The position numbers and the translations under genes are program-made. From positions 1 through 51,135 of the IMG/VR virus record IMGVR_UViG_3300037963_003757: DNA of 51,135 bases; one strand, 5' to 3'. Below are positions 33,016-42,145 of this stretch, in pieces. The notes beneath the pieces are model-generated. The model was not told where the DNA came from, did no database searches, and saw only the letters and a list, made by a program, of their open reading frames with translations. This DNA comes from a virus. Each line of letters opens with the position of its first letter. The stretch's first letter is position 1.

Positions 33016-33378
33016 ATGGGAACACGAGGCGATAGAAACCAAACGGGGGCGTATCTTATGGATGCGGCCTATAAAATAATAGAAGAGAACGAGGGTGCTA
33101 TGGGCGTTGCCGATTTGCACCAACTACTCTTAACGAGGAAGCCGGAAGGCGGGCGCACGAGAGATAAGGCTACGCAACTGAGCAAAAGCGATTTCATACA
33201 GAAGATGAGGGCTTCGCCCATACACACCTATACGGATGGCGTAGTTATGAATCGAGACTTAACCGAAGTTGCAAAAAGATGGATGGGCTTCACACACCCA
33301 TTACGCCCACGAAACAAATTACCCACACTTATGTTGAGGGAGGTGGAAAGACTTGAGAGGGCCGGAAATCAAGAATGA
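33016..33378 (+). CDS. Winged-helix-like small protein
   Basis: 120 aa, ATG 33016. DAAYKIIEENEGAMGVADLHQLLL reads like a winged-helix DNA-binding start, with a basic C-terminus (RPRNKLPTLMLREVERL). First gene of the replication operon, so it may regulate it. Function inferred only from fold pattern and place. Confidence 0.45.
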   Translation: MGTRGDRNQTGAYLMDAAYKIIEENEGAMGVADLHQLLLTRKPEGGRTRDKATQLSKSDFIQKMRASPIHTYTDGVVMNRDLTEVAKRWMGFTHPLRPRNKLPTLMLREVERLERAGNQE

Positions 33379-33382
33379 GAGT

Positions 33383-34120
33383 ATGATGGTTTGGTATGAG
33401 CCTCCATCGGACAAACCAACTAAGGTGATTATCTATTCCCCTCAAGAGCCATGTCCTGTTCCGGCAATCATATTCGGAACAGTAGCCAATGAGGGAAGAA
33501 AGGTCGGAAATGTCTTCTCAAAATTACTCAATGTTAAACCGTTGCAACAGGCATTCAACGATGATGATTTGGTGAATATCTATGAGACTAAAGACTCCGA
33601 TGCGGTGTTAATTTCTATCAACGGCCTTCATCAAATCAGCCACGAAAACTCTAATCATTGGTTGTTTGGTTATCCGATTGTTAGAGACGCATTGATTAGC
33701 ACTTTAATTAGATATAGAAACATTACCGAAGTCGTATTTGCAACAACCGATATGTATTCCGATTTTAGGTGGAAGGAAGACGCATTCGCTGACGAGCCCG
33801 CTTGCCGTCTTTACGAGAGCGAGGAAATCCCCGAACAATTAACTATCCCCATGTTCGTTTATGCGGGATTGTATATTTGCAAGGCATACGATTTGCGAAG
33901 CATGGTTATGTGCTTCTCCGCAAGCGTGGAAACGCCCCTAATCAAAGCGGCCTTTGCCGATGGTGTCGGGTTACTACCCTTTATGAATCTCAAAATAGAC
34001 TTAGATAATGCAAAAGAATTATATGATGAATGGGAGGCCGCAACTAAAGAGGCCGAAGGCATGGTTGCTGAAATACTGAAACGAGCAAAGAATGACTACA
34101 AAGGCATAGCGTATGAGTAG
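33383..34120 (+). CDS. PAC2-like protein (proteasome-assembly chaperone family)
   Basis: 245 aa from ATG 33383, after the previous stop; the open frame starts earlier at a TTG. VPAIIFGTVANEGRKVGN, DAVLISINGL, ITEVVFATTD, then MFVYAGLYICKAYDLRSMVMCFSA and a C-terminal DLDNAKELYDEWEAATKEAE helix follow the order of PAC2 domains. Archaeal PAC2 proteins relate to proteasome assembly factors. A viral copy could modulate the host proteasome. The match is by pattern only. Confidence 0.45.
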   Translation: MMVWYEPPSDKPTKVIIYSPQEPCPVPAIIFGTVANEGRKVGNVFSKLLNVKPLQQAFNDDDLVNIYETKDSDAVLISINGLHQISHENSNHWLFGYPIVRDALISTLIRYRNITEVVFATTDMYSDFRWKEDAFADEPACRLYESEEIPEQLTIPMFVYAGLYICKAYDLRSMVMCFSASVETPLIKAAFADGVGLLPFMNLKIDLDNAKELYDEWEAATKEAEGMVAEILKRAKNDYKGIAYE

Positions 34121-34128
34121 GTGGAAAA

Positions 34129-35421
34129 ATGGATATATTCGATGAGTTGCAAGATTTCTGCGATAAGAACCACTATGTTAATGTGCAAGACAAAGTGCCT
34201 ATCTTTTTGTGTAGCATAGGGGCGCACATATTCAATACGATTAACAAATGCAGTCGGTGCGACTTCGACCCAGCGAACCCAATAGATGATTACTTCTCTA
34301 TCCCCGATTGTCCGATGAGACACGATAACGACCCAATATACACCCCAATGTCGAGACTCGCAGACACACGCATACACATACTCATGCGTGGGGCTAAGGG
34401 TTCGGGAAAGAATGTGTTGATTGATTTATTTCTTGCAGAAGGAACGGGTCTCCTTTGGAATCCCGATGGATTCAACGGTGTCGGGTTTAGAACAATGATG
34501 GGCGCACAATCCGTTACAGAAGCGGGTATGTTCGGGAGTATAAACGAAGACGGTTATGTTGGTGGTCGCCCACTTGCAAGAGAGATGTGTGGCGGCTTCT
34601 TAGGATTTGAAGAGTTTTCATCAATCACGGATGCGACACGAAAAGAACACAGTATGGATATGAAAAATCAAATGCTAACTTCCCTTGACTCCGGCAGGGT
34701 TCAGAAGGGGATGAGAAATGGATGGGTTAGATACAATACTCGTTACACAGTATGGGCTGGAACACAACCCGCTCGGTTTGAATTGGTCTCCGGACTTGAC
34801 CGAAGGTTCTTCATCATTGATATTGAGATGAACAGGGGCTTAGAGTTGCAATACAAAAAGGCGCAGAACGCACAGGCACGAATGACTCCGGCGCAAAGGG
34901 CAGACTTAGCGGCGGCGGCTATTGAAATGCGCTCATGGTTCATTCACCGTATGATGGATGCAACACTAACTCCCCCTCTCGGTGTGCAATTCACCGAAGA
35001 GTTTGAGGAATGGGTTTTGAGAGATACTGTTCGTTCCTTTGAGAGCGACCTATTCAGAAGACTTGCAATTGGTTATGCTATGATGCAACCGGATTACAAA
35101 GGCGGTGAAATACTTACAGTTGGTGTTGATGAAAGACTTGCAAGAATACTTGCTTCATCCTTGCAAATGCGAAGGAATGTTATGGATGCCGACCTTGCGC
35201 TGATTAAGACTACATATTGGAACGAGGATATGCCTCGTTCTAAGTTGGTTAAGGAAATCAGCAGGGCTATTACAAACGGTGATTATCAACAGGCTAAACG
35301 CTGGATTGAAGAGAATCTAATCGGTGAAGATTGGTATAAGGAATATGTGCCTCAAGTAGCGGGCAAGCGTGGGAGAAGAGGAGTCATGTGTCGTATAGGT
35401 ATGCCGGATGGTGAAGATTAG
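34129..35421 (+). CDS. MCM-like AAA+ replicative helicase
   Basis: 430 aa, ATG 34129. N-terminal ~75 residues contain C..C pairs (NKCSRC, DCPM), perhaps a zinc site. AAA+ core: Walker A GAKGSGKN (~88-95), a Walker B-like GFLGFEEF (~156-163), sensor 1 GTQP (~211-214) and arginine-finger DRRFF (~224-228). A winged-helix-type C-terminus follows (~340-430, ending KRGRRG). The order is that of MCM helicases, but the N-terminal half is much reduced. It would unwind DNA ahead of the B-family polymerase. Confidence 0.65.
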   Translation: MDIFDELQDFCDKNHYVNVQDKVPIFLCSIGAHIFNTINKCSRCDFDPANPIDDYFSIPDCPMRHDNDPIYTPMSRLADTRIHILMRGAKGSGKNVLIDLFLAEGTGLLWNPDGFNGVGFRTMMGAQSVTEAGMFGSINEDGYVGGRPLAREMCGGFLGFEEFSSITDATRKEHSMDMKNQMLTSLDSGRVQKGMRNGWVRYNTRYTVWAGTQPARFELVSGLDRRFFIIDIEMNRGLELQYKKAQNAQARMTPAQRADLAAAAIEMRSWFIHRMMDATLTPPLGVQFTEEFEEWVLRDTVRSFESDLFRRLAIGYAMMQPDYKGGEILTVGVDERLARILASSLQMRRNVMDADLALIKTTYWNEDMPRSKLVKEISRAITNGDYQQAKRWIEENLIGEDWYKEYVPQVAGKRGRRGVMCRIGMPDGED

Positions 35422-35696
35422 TGGTTAAGCACCGGAGATTCATAGATGCCGTCTTCCACCACATACGGAAAAATGGTGCGAGACCCATAAATGGTATGCA
35501 AGTTGATATACAAATAAAGACACAACGAGGCAAGAAAAGAAGGTTCAGAAACCCACCCACTAAACAACAAATAGCGAGACTAATGACGGCAGACCCTCGT
35601 TTTTTGCAAATAAAAGAGAAGGGAAGTAATGTTTGTTTGTGGGGGATAAACGAAGAATATTTGCAAAAGGTTAAGAAAGAGGGAGAGGAGGCTTAA
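35421..35696 (+). CDS. Small basic winged-helix-like protein, GTG start
   Basis: 91 aa from GTG 35421, sharing one base with the helicase stop. Basic start (VKHRRFIDAVFHHIRKNG), then FRNPPTKQQIARLMTADPRF. Wing-type end (CLWGINEEYL). Likely DNA-binding. Confidence 0.5.
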   Translation: MVKHRRFIDAVFHHIRKNGARPINGMQVDIQIKTQRGKKRRFRNPPTKQQIARLMTADPRFLQIKEKGSNVCLWGINEEYLQKVKKEGEEA

Positions 35697-35698
35697 AC

Positions 35699-36034
35699 AT
35701 GGTCTATGAAATAGAGCAAGTATTGGATGCTCTCGATACCTTTCAAGAGCATTTAGATGGTAATTTTGGTCTGTCTGATTTCAACCGAGAGGAAATAGTT
35801 GATGCGTTAGAAGACATATTAAACGCCATGCCTTGTGATTTTTGCAACTCTCCTTCGACAGATGAATTGATTGATAATGCGTATTACTGTGAGGATTGTC
35901 TTAGCAGAACACAGGAATGTTATGTGTGTGAGAGCGTTGTTATGCCGGAAGAATGTATCTTTGATACAGAAGCATTAGTTACAATTTGCATTACTTGCAA
36001 GGATGAAATAGACGCAGACCAACATACATATTAG
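35699..36034 (+). CDS. Double zinc-ribbon protein
   Basis: 111 aa, ATG 35699. Helical acidic N-terminus, then CDFC, CEDC, CYVC and CITC, four CxxC pairs in ~65 residues. This is a two-zinc treble-clef or ribbon unit. Function unknown; it may be a RING-like adaptor. Confidence 0.6.
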   Translation: MVYEIEQVLDALDTFQEHLDGNFGLSDFNREEIVDALEDILNAMPCDFCNSPSTDELIDNAYYCEDCLSRTQECYVCESVVMPEECIFDTEALVTICITCKDEIDADQHTY

Positions 36035-36042
36035 GTGTTATT

Positions 36043-36666
36043 GTGAAATCTAAGTGGCTTATCGAGCAACGAATAGAGGTCGAGGAAGACCCCATCGTTT
36101 TAGAAGCCCTCCGTTGGGTTTTGGAGAGCCCCGAATGTCCTCTTTGCAACCACCCTCAAAGGAAAGACTTTGAGTTTTTAATTGCAAATGGAACACAATC
36201 CCCTCCCTTCCTTGAATCTAAACACGGCTGGCCGGATGGTATCGTGGAGGAACACATGAAGGAACATATTACCTACGATGCTAAGGAGGCTCAACAGATA
36301 GAGGAAGCAAGGTCGGAGGCTATTTCAACTTTGGATATGGCCGAAGATGTATTTTCTCGTATCCAACAATGGTTGGATGAATGGGAGGAGTTGAAAGAGC
36401 AAGACGGCATATCGAGAGAATGGTTGTCCGAAGCCACTAAGTTAGTAGCCGCTGGTAATCAGTCGTTGAAGTTGATTGGAACGCTCAAGAAAGAAATAGG
36501 CGTTGATTCGCAATTGATGCTTGCACACCAACAGGTGCAGGGGATACTCGGTGTGGTTGTTGATGTTTTGCAAGAACACCCACAGTTGATGAACACTATG
36601 GAGTTGAGGCTTGCGGCGTTGAAAGCACCCTCGACTATTGATGCTGAGTTTGAGGTGATTGAATGA
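36043..36666 (+). CDS. Zinc-knuckle helical protein, possible TerS-like
   Basis: 207 aa from GTG 36043. CPLCNHPQRKDFE and a KHGWPDGIVEEHMKEH stretch (~45-80) form a small Cys/His DNA-binding head resembling resolvase-type HTH. A long helix region (EAISTLDMAEDVF to AGNQSLKLIGTLKKEIG) follows. Such heads precede small-terminase-like proteins in some phages, but the gene is far from terL. Confidence 0.45.
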   Translation: MKSKWLIEQRIEVEEDPIVLEALRWVLESPECPLCNHPQRKDFEFLIANGTQSPPFLESKHGWPDGIVEEHMKEHITYDAKEAQQIEEARSEAISTLDMAEDVFSRIQQWLDEWEELKEQDGISREWLSEATKLVAAGNQSLKLIGTLKKEIGVDSQLMLAHQQVQGILGVVVDVLQEHPQLMNTMELRLAALKAPSTIDAEFEVIE

Positions 36667-36986
36667 GCGCAGGTGAGCCCGTAAAATGGAGGGTGCATTT
36701 CAATCAGTTAATTGCAAGACCCATCCCCAAATCAGAATATCCTAAACTCATTGATAAGATGCTCGATGACGGTTTGGTTTGCTTGCTCACACCCAACGGC
36801 TATCAATGGTATTCGGGGCGTTATCGGGTATCGGCAAACGCCGTGAGAGAAATGTGGAATCTGTCTGCTTCTCAATGGAGGAGATTCATGGAATGGGTTT
36901 ATATCTATGACCCCTTCTCCATAACTCCGGAGGAGTATGCTGATGGCGAAGAAGTATCGGAGAGCGGCGGTGAAGAAAGCCGTTGA
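36663..36986 (+). CDS. Unrecognised small protein (107 aa)
   Basis: ATG 36663 overlaps the previous stop. Trp/Tyr-rich with a VREMWNLSASQWRRFMEWVY segment. Acidic, Ser/Gly-rich end. Its last ~50 bp overlap the next gene. Confidence 0.45.
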   Translation: MSAGEPVKWRVHFNQLIARPIPKSEYPKLIDKMLDDGLVCLLTPNGYQWYSGRYRVSANAVREMWNLSASQWRRFMEWVYIYDPFSITPEEYADGEEVSESGGEESR

Positions 36987-37185
36987 GAATTGGAAGAGAA
37001 GTGAATGGTTTTCAGCGAATGATATACTCGATTTCGCTTTGCAACAATCCACCCAACCCAAAGGCGGCTTTAGTGTCTATACTGTTTCAAGGTTTCTTTC
37101 GATGATGGAATACAAAGGGCAGATAACTTCTAAGAATGAGGGAGGCGTGAAGGTGTATAGGAGGAATGAGTTATGGGATGCGTGA
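36937..37185 (+). CDS. Small winged-helix protein
   Basis: 82 aa from ATG 36937 (GGAGGAGT just before); ATG 36943 also possible. Basic start (MAKKYRRAAVKKAVENWKR) then ANDILDFALQQ and YTVSRFLSMMEYKG, a compact winged helix. Likely transcription or DNA-binding factor. Confidence 0.5.
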   Translation: MLMAKKYRRAAVKKAVENWKRSEWFSANDILDFALQQSTQPKGGFSVYTVSRFLSMMEYKGQITSKNEGGVKVYRRNELWDA

Positions 37186-37826
37186 TATTTACAAACGAGC
37201 CTTCTGATTATGAGAAGGGTGAAGTTGTTTATCTCGGCAGCAGAATTACCGAGCCGCCTGTTAGAGAAGGAGTTACCTATATTCTTGAGGGCAGTCTTAC
37301 AAAAGAAGAAGCGGAGATGTTTGCTTCTTACATACCTTACAGAATGGTTGTTTGTTGCAAAACTAAGCCTCGTTTTGAAAGTAGCGAAGATGTATTGGTT
37401 GCATGGAAAGATAAACCGAAGACTAATCTCTATCGTTTGATTAGCGGTATTAAGAAATACCCACAAAGACTCTTCATCCACCAAAGACTTGCAACTGCAC
37501 CCATCCCCTACTTACTTTCAGCATTGAAAGGAGGCGTGGATAATATTCATTTTTGGAGATTACTTGCGGCATCTAACCTAACATTACCGGATACTTACAC
37601 CCGTTCATTGTTCGCTTACGGTATAGATAGTGAGACGCACGACATACCTGTTGCAAAACTTGCAAAAGACGATGAGGTATTGCTCGATATGCGTTCATCG
37701 GATAAGCACATAGATACAATTTTGCAAAACGATGTTGCATTCGCAAACGAAGTTAGGGAGAAGGGAAGAGATATGATTCCTAAAGGAATGAAAAAGAATA
37801 AGGTTGTGGATAAATGGGTAATGTAG
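37173..37826 (+). CDS. Unrecognised replication-region protein (217 aa)
   Basis: ATG 37173 inside the previous gene's end. N-terminal sheet, then KYPQRLFIHQRLATAPIPYLL and a helical end with basic MKKNKVVDKW. This pattern of helix pairs is slightly reminiscent of clamp-loader collars, but no nucleotide site exists. Unknown. Confidence 0.5.
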   Translation: MGCVIFTNEPSDYEKGEVVYLGSRITEPPVREGVTYILEGSLTKEEAEMFASYIPYRMVVCCKTKPRFESSEDVLVAWKDKPKTNLYRLISGIKKYPQRLFIHQRLATAPIPYLLSALKGGVDNIHFWRLLAASNLTLPDTYTRSLFAYGIDSETHDIPVAKLAKDDEVLLDMRSSDKHIDTILQNDVAFANEVREKGRDMIPKGMKKNKVVDKWVM

Positions 37827-37990
37827 TATTGGCTATGTTTATTTTAGTAGGCTTTTGGGTCGCTTTGATGATTTGTTGGTATCTCACTATTCCCTTTTGG
37901 GTTATAGTTAGGCATCAAGGGGCGGCGGAAAGTCAGCAAGCACAGGCCGAGAAGGATTTAGCGTGGATGGCGGCGTTTCAAAACCAATAA
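37814..37990 (+). CDS. 58-aa single-TM protein
   Basis: ATG 37814 overlaps the previous gene. Residues 4-32 are hydrophobic (VLAMFILVGFWVALMICW..). A short charged tail follows (AQAEKDLAWMAA). Possible small holin, anchor or membrane effector. Confidence 0.45.
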   Translation: MGNVVLAMFILVGFWVALMICWYLTIPFWVIVRHQGAAESQQAQAEKDLAWMAAFQNQ

Positions 37991-37997
37991 TATAACA
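37989..37997 (+). promoter_or_regulatory. TATA-like box for HTH/zinc-ribbon gene
   Basis: AATATAACA is centred about 25 bp before ATG 38018, right after the TM gene's stop. No Shine-Dalgarno precedes that ATG, in line with a leaderless transcript. Confidence 0.45.
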
Positions 37998-38017
37998 TAA
38001 TAAAGTTGCAAAAACTA

Positions 38018-38419
38018 ATGTCTGCGAACAATAGACGGTTACGCCGTATGGTCGTGGATATTCTCTATGAAAAAGGCGCATTAACGAGAGTTGAAATTGC
38101 AAAAGAATTAGCGGATAAACGCTCTCTAAGAGAAGTGCCGAGCGATAATTCCCTTTCTTCCGTTCTTGCAAAAAATGTGCAAATAGAATGTGTTGGGTAT
38201 GCGGTTGTTGAAAAGTTAAACGGTAGTAAAACAAAACACATGGTATTCGACATAAGGAGAGACCTTATCCAATCCGAAGAAGATATACCCCTTACGAGAC
38301 CCGTCTCGTGTATGACGGGCGCAGAAAGAACACAGGCGCAACGATGTTCTCAATGTGGAAGGCAACGATTGATGCCCGATGGAGAAGAACCCTGCCTCCA
38401 TTGTAGGAGGGGTTTATAG
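38018..38419 (+). CDS. Winged-helix + zinc-ribbon regulator
   Basis: 133 aa from ATG 38018. Residues 5-45 (RRLRRMVVDILYEKGALTR, then VEIAKELAD) are a winged-helix head. The end has CSQCG and CLHC, a zinc ribbon. Combination typical of archaeal transcription regulators. It has its own promoter. Confidence 0.55.
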   Translation: MSANNRRLRRMVVDILYEKGALTRVEIAKELADKRSLREVPSDNSLSSVLAKNVQIECVGYAVVEKLNGSKTKHMVFDIRRDLIQSEEDIPLTRPVSCMTGAERTQAQRCSQCGRQRLMPDGEEPCLHCRRGL

Positions 38420-38442
38420 GGGAATCGAACCGCATTAGCCCT

Positions 38443-39012
38443 ATGGAAAACACACGGATTATCGGTATATCGGGCTCGATGAGAAGCGGGAAAACAACTC
38501 TCGCACACAGATTAAGAGACCATATCCCTAAGAGTCAGATATTCTCCTTCGCAGATGAAGTTAGGAGAGAGGCGAGACAGGCTTTTTGCGATACTCCGGA
38601 AGCGAAAGCGGCATGGGATGAGATGCTTGCGAGCGACAAAGAAAGACTACGACCCGTTTTGCAAGCATGGGGTGCTTTGAAAAGAAAACTCTATGGTGCG
38701 GATTATTGGGTCAAAAAAACGCTGAAAGCAATAGAGCAATCGGCGTATGATTTTGCAATTATTGATGATGTGAGATATTTCAATGAGAAAAGGTATGTTG
38801 AGAATAGGGGTGTGTGCATACGCTTAGAAAGCGACAGGTATGACTTATTTGAACGGGGGGCTACTCTTGAAGCCCTTGCACATGAGAGCGAGAAGGACTT
38901 GAATTATACTCACTTCGACAGACACATAAATACTTCGGAGTTAAACGAGTATGATACTTTCATTGAGGCATTAGAGCGAATAAAGGGGGTATTTGATGGG
39001 CGGTTGGAATAA
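38443..39012 (+). CDS. Deoxynucleoside monophosphate kinase-like protein
   Basis: 189 aa, ATG 38443. Walker A GSMRSGKTT (~11-19), FSFADEVRREA (~35), a long LID/helix with LQAWGALKRKLYGADYWV (~73-91), and IIDDVRYFNE (~109-118). The plan matches phage dNMP kinases (T4 gp1-like) that phosphorylate dNMPs for viral DNA synthesis. Overlaps the RFC gene start. Confidence 0.75.
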   Translation: MENTRIIGISGSMRSGKTTLAHRLRDHIPKSQIFSFADEVRREARQAFCDTPEAKAAWDEMLASDKERLRPVLQAWGALKRKLYGADYWVKKTLKAIEQSAYDFAIIDDVRYFNEKRYVENRGVCIRLESDRYDLFERGATLEALAHESEKDLNYTHFDRHINTSELNEYDTFIEALERIKGVFDGRLE

Positions 39013-39937
39013 TCTTTGGTGTGAAAAATACCGACCGGAAACGCTTGATGAAGTGGTCGGGCAAGACCTAATAGTAACGAGGCTAAAGAGACAACCGAAG
39101 ATGGATTATTTATTTCATAGTGCGGAGGCTGGAACAGGAAAGACCAGCGTTGCAAGAGCCTTAGCGAGAGAGTTAGCATTTACGATTCACGAGTTTAACG
39201 CATCCACCAAAAACCAACGAGGCATAGAGTTTGTTGAAGAAGATGTAATACCATTAGTTGCAACTAATAATCCAGCCATGATTATTTTCCTCGATGAAGC
39301 CGACCAACTTACAAATGCGGCACAATCGGCTCTAAAGGGAGTTATAGAGAATGCGAGTTGTATGTTCATTTTAACTTGCAACGACATTAACAAAATCAGC
39401 CAATGGTTGAAGTCAAGGTGTGTCCTTATGGAGTTTGATACCATAGATGACGAAGCAATACTTGCAAGACTCACCTACATTATGAACAAAGAAGATAGGT
39501 GGGTGGATTATGTGCATTTGAATCGTATCATACACGCACATACGGGCGACCTCCGAAACTGCATCAATGCTTTGCAAGCCATAGCCTACATGAGCGAGGA
39601 AGATAGAGACAAATACACTAAGAGTCTTTACTCCGAAGGTTTTGATTACGAAAGATTCCTCCGCATCTGCTTTAATGACCGTGATGTGGAAAGCGCAGTA
39701 GCCATGTTCGATGGGAGAAACCCTCGTCAGATAATTAGGCAAATATTTAATTTTGCAACTAATCACCCCTCCAATAAATCCGAAAGCGTAATGGCGGTGA
39801 TAGAAGCGGCGATTGTATCCGAGCGCGATTTCATAAATGGAGTCATGCCGGAAGTAATTGTATGGAACTTCTGTCGTATTTTATGTTCGGGGTTTATAGG
39901 GAGGACAGATTTAGGACAGAATAACCCCAAAAGGTGA
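38996..39937 (+). CDS. rfcS: Replication factor C small subunit-like clamp loader
   Basis: 313 aa from ATG 38996. RFC boxes: EKYRPETLDEVVGQD (~10-24), Walker A AGTGKTS (~45-51), Walker B IIFLDEAD (~96-103), LTCND (~127) and the SRC box (~141-143). Archaeal RFC small subunits are ~320 aa and load PCNA on primed DNA. No separate large subunit was found here, so it may act as a homo-oligomer or with host RFC-L. Confidence 0.9.
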   Translation: MGGWNNLWCEKYRPETLDEVVGQDLIVTRLKRQPKMDYLFHSAEAGTGKTSVARALARELAFTIHEFNASTKNQRGIEFVEEDVIPLVATNNPAMIIFLDEADQLTNAAQSALKGVIENASCMFILTCNDINKISQWLKSRCVLMEFDTIDDEAILARLTYIMNKEDRWVDYVHLNRIIHAHTGDLRNCINALQAIAYMSEEDRDKYTKSLYSEGFDYERFLRICFNDRDVESAVAMFDGRNPRQIIRQIFNFATNHPSNKSESVMAVIEAAIVSERDFINGVMPEVIVWNFCRILCSGFIGRTDLGQNNPKR

Positions 39938-39941
39938 GAAA

Positions 39942-41153
39942 ATGGATAACACAATGTTAGAAAGAATATCGAAGAATGTTGGTTGCTCGGTTGAGCAACT
40001 GTCGAAAGGATTAGCAGAAGCACAGGCGACTCACAAAGAGAACCTAATTTCTGCTGGTAAAAGTGAGTCGGATGCAGATACAATTTGTCTGCGTATGGCC
40101 GCGACTATGGTTAGAAAGAAGATGGCTTCGCTGGCCGCAAGTGGTTGCATAAGTTATGAAGGCGCATTTGTGTCCGTTCCACGAGCAAAGGACTTTGCTG
40201 AATTATCATACAAAAAGATGGCTACGCAATTAGAGACATTACCTGCAAGTGGTATCAATAACTTAGTCTCTCTCGGAAGCATCATGTTTTACGAGCCCAA
40301 CGGTAACGGTGGATATACGAGACTTGCAAATCCGAGCCTTTTGAATAAGGCTTCGTTTGCCGAAGGCACACGAACAGATGATGTGGAAGTTTTGCCGAAG
40401 AATAGCATGGGTATCTCCGGCGGAAGGGCTTTCTCTCTCATTTGGAATAACACTATGCCCTCATACCCCAGCGGGGATGCAAACTTCCGCTACGGTGCGG
40501 CAAGACCTCTCAATGAGCCGGAAAGAACATCTTATTTCTATGGCCGCAAGGCTGGAACAGATGACGAGTTACAACTCGTTCAGATAGTTGCAAGTGGGAA
40601 GATGAGCAGGGCATCATACCCTACATTTACTGCTGGTTCTATCGCCGCTCGGCCTAATAGAGACGGAAGTAAATTGTATCTCAAAGACGGAGTTAGTGAG
40701 TTTGTAATTGATAGCGAAGTTGAAAGTGTATTCAATGGAGACCCTTCGACATGGGAAGTCGAGGGATTAGATATTACTCATGTTGCAACTCTTGCAGACA
40801 TACCTACATTCCTTGAGGCTCTTGAACCGAGTAGGAAGTGGGATGCTTTGGTTATCATGGACTTAGAAGTGATACACATTGACCCACGAGAGAGAGGCGG
40901 ATTCGTCTTATCTCTCGGTGATTTGGACTACACTTCCCTATCAATGCCTATTGACCTATGGATTCCATCTTCTCAAGAAGACCTATTGGACTTCGGAGTA
41001 GGAAGTGTCCTAACGGTCGTTGGAAGCGCATGGGTCGGTAGGGATGGAGACTCCCGCCTAACACCTACGGGCTGGTTCGTTAAGGACTCTATCGCTACTG
41101 CGCCTGTCGAGCCGGACATGGATGAATCTTCCTTGATTGAGGGGTGGGGATGA
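39942..41153 (+). CDS. Putative single-strand DNA-binding (OB-fold) protein
   Basis: 403 aa, ATG 39942. N-terminal helical domain (ERISKNVGCSVEQLSKGLAE), central glycine-rich region, and a C-terminal segment WDALVIMDLEVIHIDPRE ... GVGSVLTVVGSAWVG consistent with an OB fold. Acidic end (EPDMDESSLIEGWG), as is usual for SSB proteins. Position between clamp loader and recombinase fits an RPA-like role. Not a confident family match. Confidence 0.45.
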   Translation: MDNTMLERISKNVGCSVEQLSKGLAEAQATHKENLISAGKSESDADTICLRMAATMVRKKMASLAASGCISYEGAFVSVPRAKDFAELSYKKMATQLETLPASGINNLVSLGSIMFYEPNGNGGYTRLANPSLLNKASFAEGTRTDDVEVLPKNSMGISGGRAFSLIWNNTMPSYPSGDANFRYGAARPLNEPERTSYFYGRKAGTDDELQLVQIVASGKMSRASYPTFTAGSIAARPNRDGSKLYLKDGVSEFVIDSEVESVFNGDPSTWEVEGLDITHVATLADIPTFLEALEPSRKWDALVIMDLEVIHIDPRERGGFVLSLGDLDYTSLSMPIDLWIPSSQEDLLDFGVGSVLTVVGSAWVGRDGDSRLTPTGWFVKDSIATAPVEPDMDESSLIEGWG

Positions 41154-42145
41154 TGGGTTGGGGTCAAGCCCAACAATCCTCCGCCACACAGTTACCGGCG
41201 GAAGACACGCAATATGGGCGTGAGTATTACGCCAACCTTCTAACACAAAGGAGGGAACACCATTTCCCCATTAGGATTTCCGCAGTAGGCAAGGAGAATA
41301 CTTGCAAAAGTAGCCTTCTAACTGAAATGGCTCTCGGTATAACCGATAAGGAAGTTGCAATTATTGATGTTGATAACTCGGCGGCACAGTCAATCCTCGT
41401 TAATTATCCCCATGAGATGCACAGAATTAGAATCATATCTGTCTTCGATGAATCGGATGCTTCATTATTCAATGAAGACAACACTACAAATTGGGTTGCT
41501 CTCGTTGAAAAGATGGCGTGGTATATCCGCCTTATCGGTGAAGAAGTTGCAAATGGTAACATTGGTGCAGTAATTCTTGATGGATGCTCGACATTCCTAA
41601 AGTGGTGCGAGTTTAGTATGACGGAAGTTTTGCTAAAGCGGGGCATCATCAAGGAAGAAGGCGAGAGATTCAATCAAGCCGAATGGCGAGTTAGGAATCA
41701 ATTGTATAGAGATGTAATCAATAGAGCGCATCAGTTGCAAGTGCCGTTTGTAGGCTACACTTTCCACCTAAAAGATGTAAAAGAATGGATGGATATTGGC
41801 GGCGGTCAGAAAGGTCTAATGAAGGTCGGAGAAACGCCGGAATGGGAGGCTGGAACAAAGAGGCTCTTCTCTCAGCAGATTTGGCTAACTCGCTTTAGTA
41901 AAGAGGGAGATGTAGCCGCTGGTGTGGCCGCAGATAATACCCTTGAGGACAATGAATGGGTCGTGAGAGCCACCATTAACGAAATGAAGGGTATGAATCA
42001 AGAACACTTAGGCACTACACATGATGTGTTGAAGGTCAGCAACGGTAACGCAGAATGGTTTGGGTTGCCCTTCTTGAAGTGGGGTGAAGCGAATGGGGAA
42101 GAGGGGGAAACGCCGCAACCACTTCGTCAAGAAGTGGATAATTGA
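41150..42145 (+). CDS. RecA/RadA-superfamily ATPase (Sak4-like)
   Basis: 331 aa from ATG 41150; the gene also reads from ATG 41153. Walker A-like VGKENTCKSS (~46-55) has Cys before the Lys where Gly is usual. Walker B is GAVILDGC (~139-146). Single-domain RecA-like enzymes of phages (Sak4) anneal or recombine DNA. The tail is acidic. Neighbours (SSB-like upstream, clamp downstream) agree. Confidence 0.65.
   Translation: MMGWGQAQQSSATQLPAEDTQYGREYYANLLTQRREHHFPIRISAVGKENTCKSSLLTEMALGITDKEVAIIDVDNSAAQSILVNYPHEMHRIRIISVFDESDASLFNEDNTTNWVALVEKMAWYIRLIGEEVANGNIGAVILDGCSTFLKWCEFSMTEVLLKRGIIKEEGERFNQAEWRVRNQLYRDVINRAHQLQVPFVGYTFHLKDVKEWMDIGGGQKGLMKVGETPEWEAGTKRLFSQQIWLTRFSKEGDVAAGVAADNTLEDNEWVVRATINEMKGMNQEHLGTTHDVLKVSNGNAEWFGLPFLKWGEANGEEGETPQPLRQEVDN

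Noticed and set aside
38418-38475. tRNA fragment on the minus strand (GGTTCGATTCC-like)
   Set aside because: A T-loop-like word occurs between two genes, but the T-stem has mismatches, and there is no acceptor pairing or anticodon arm. It overlaps coding sequence.
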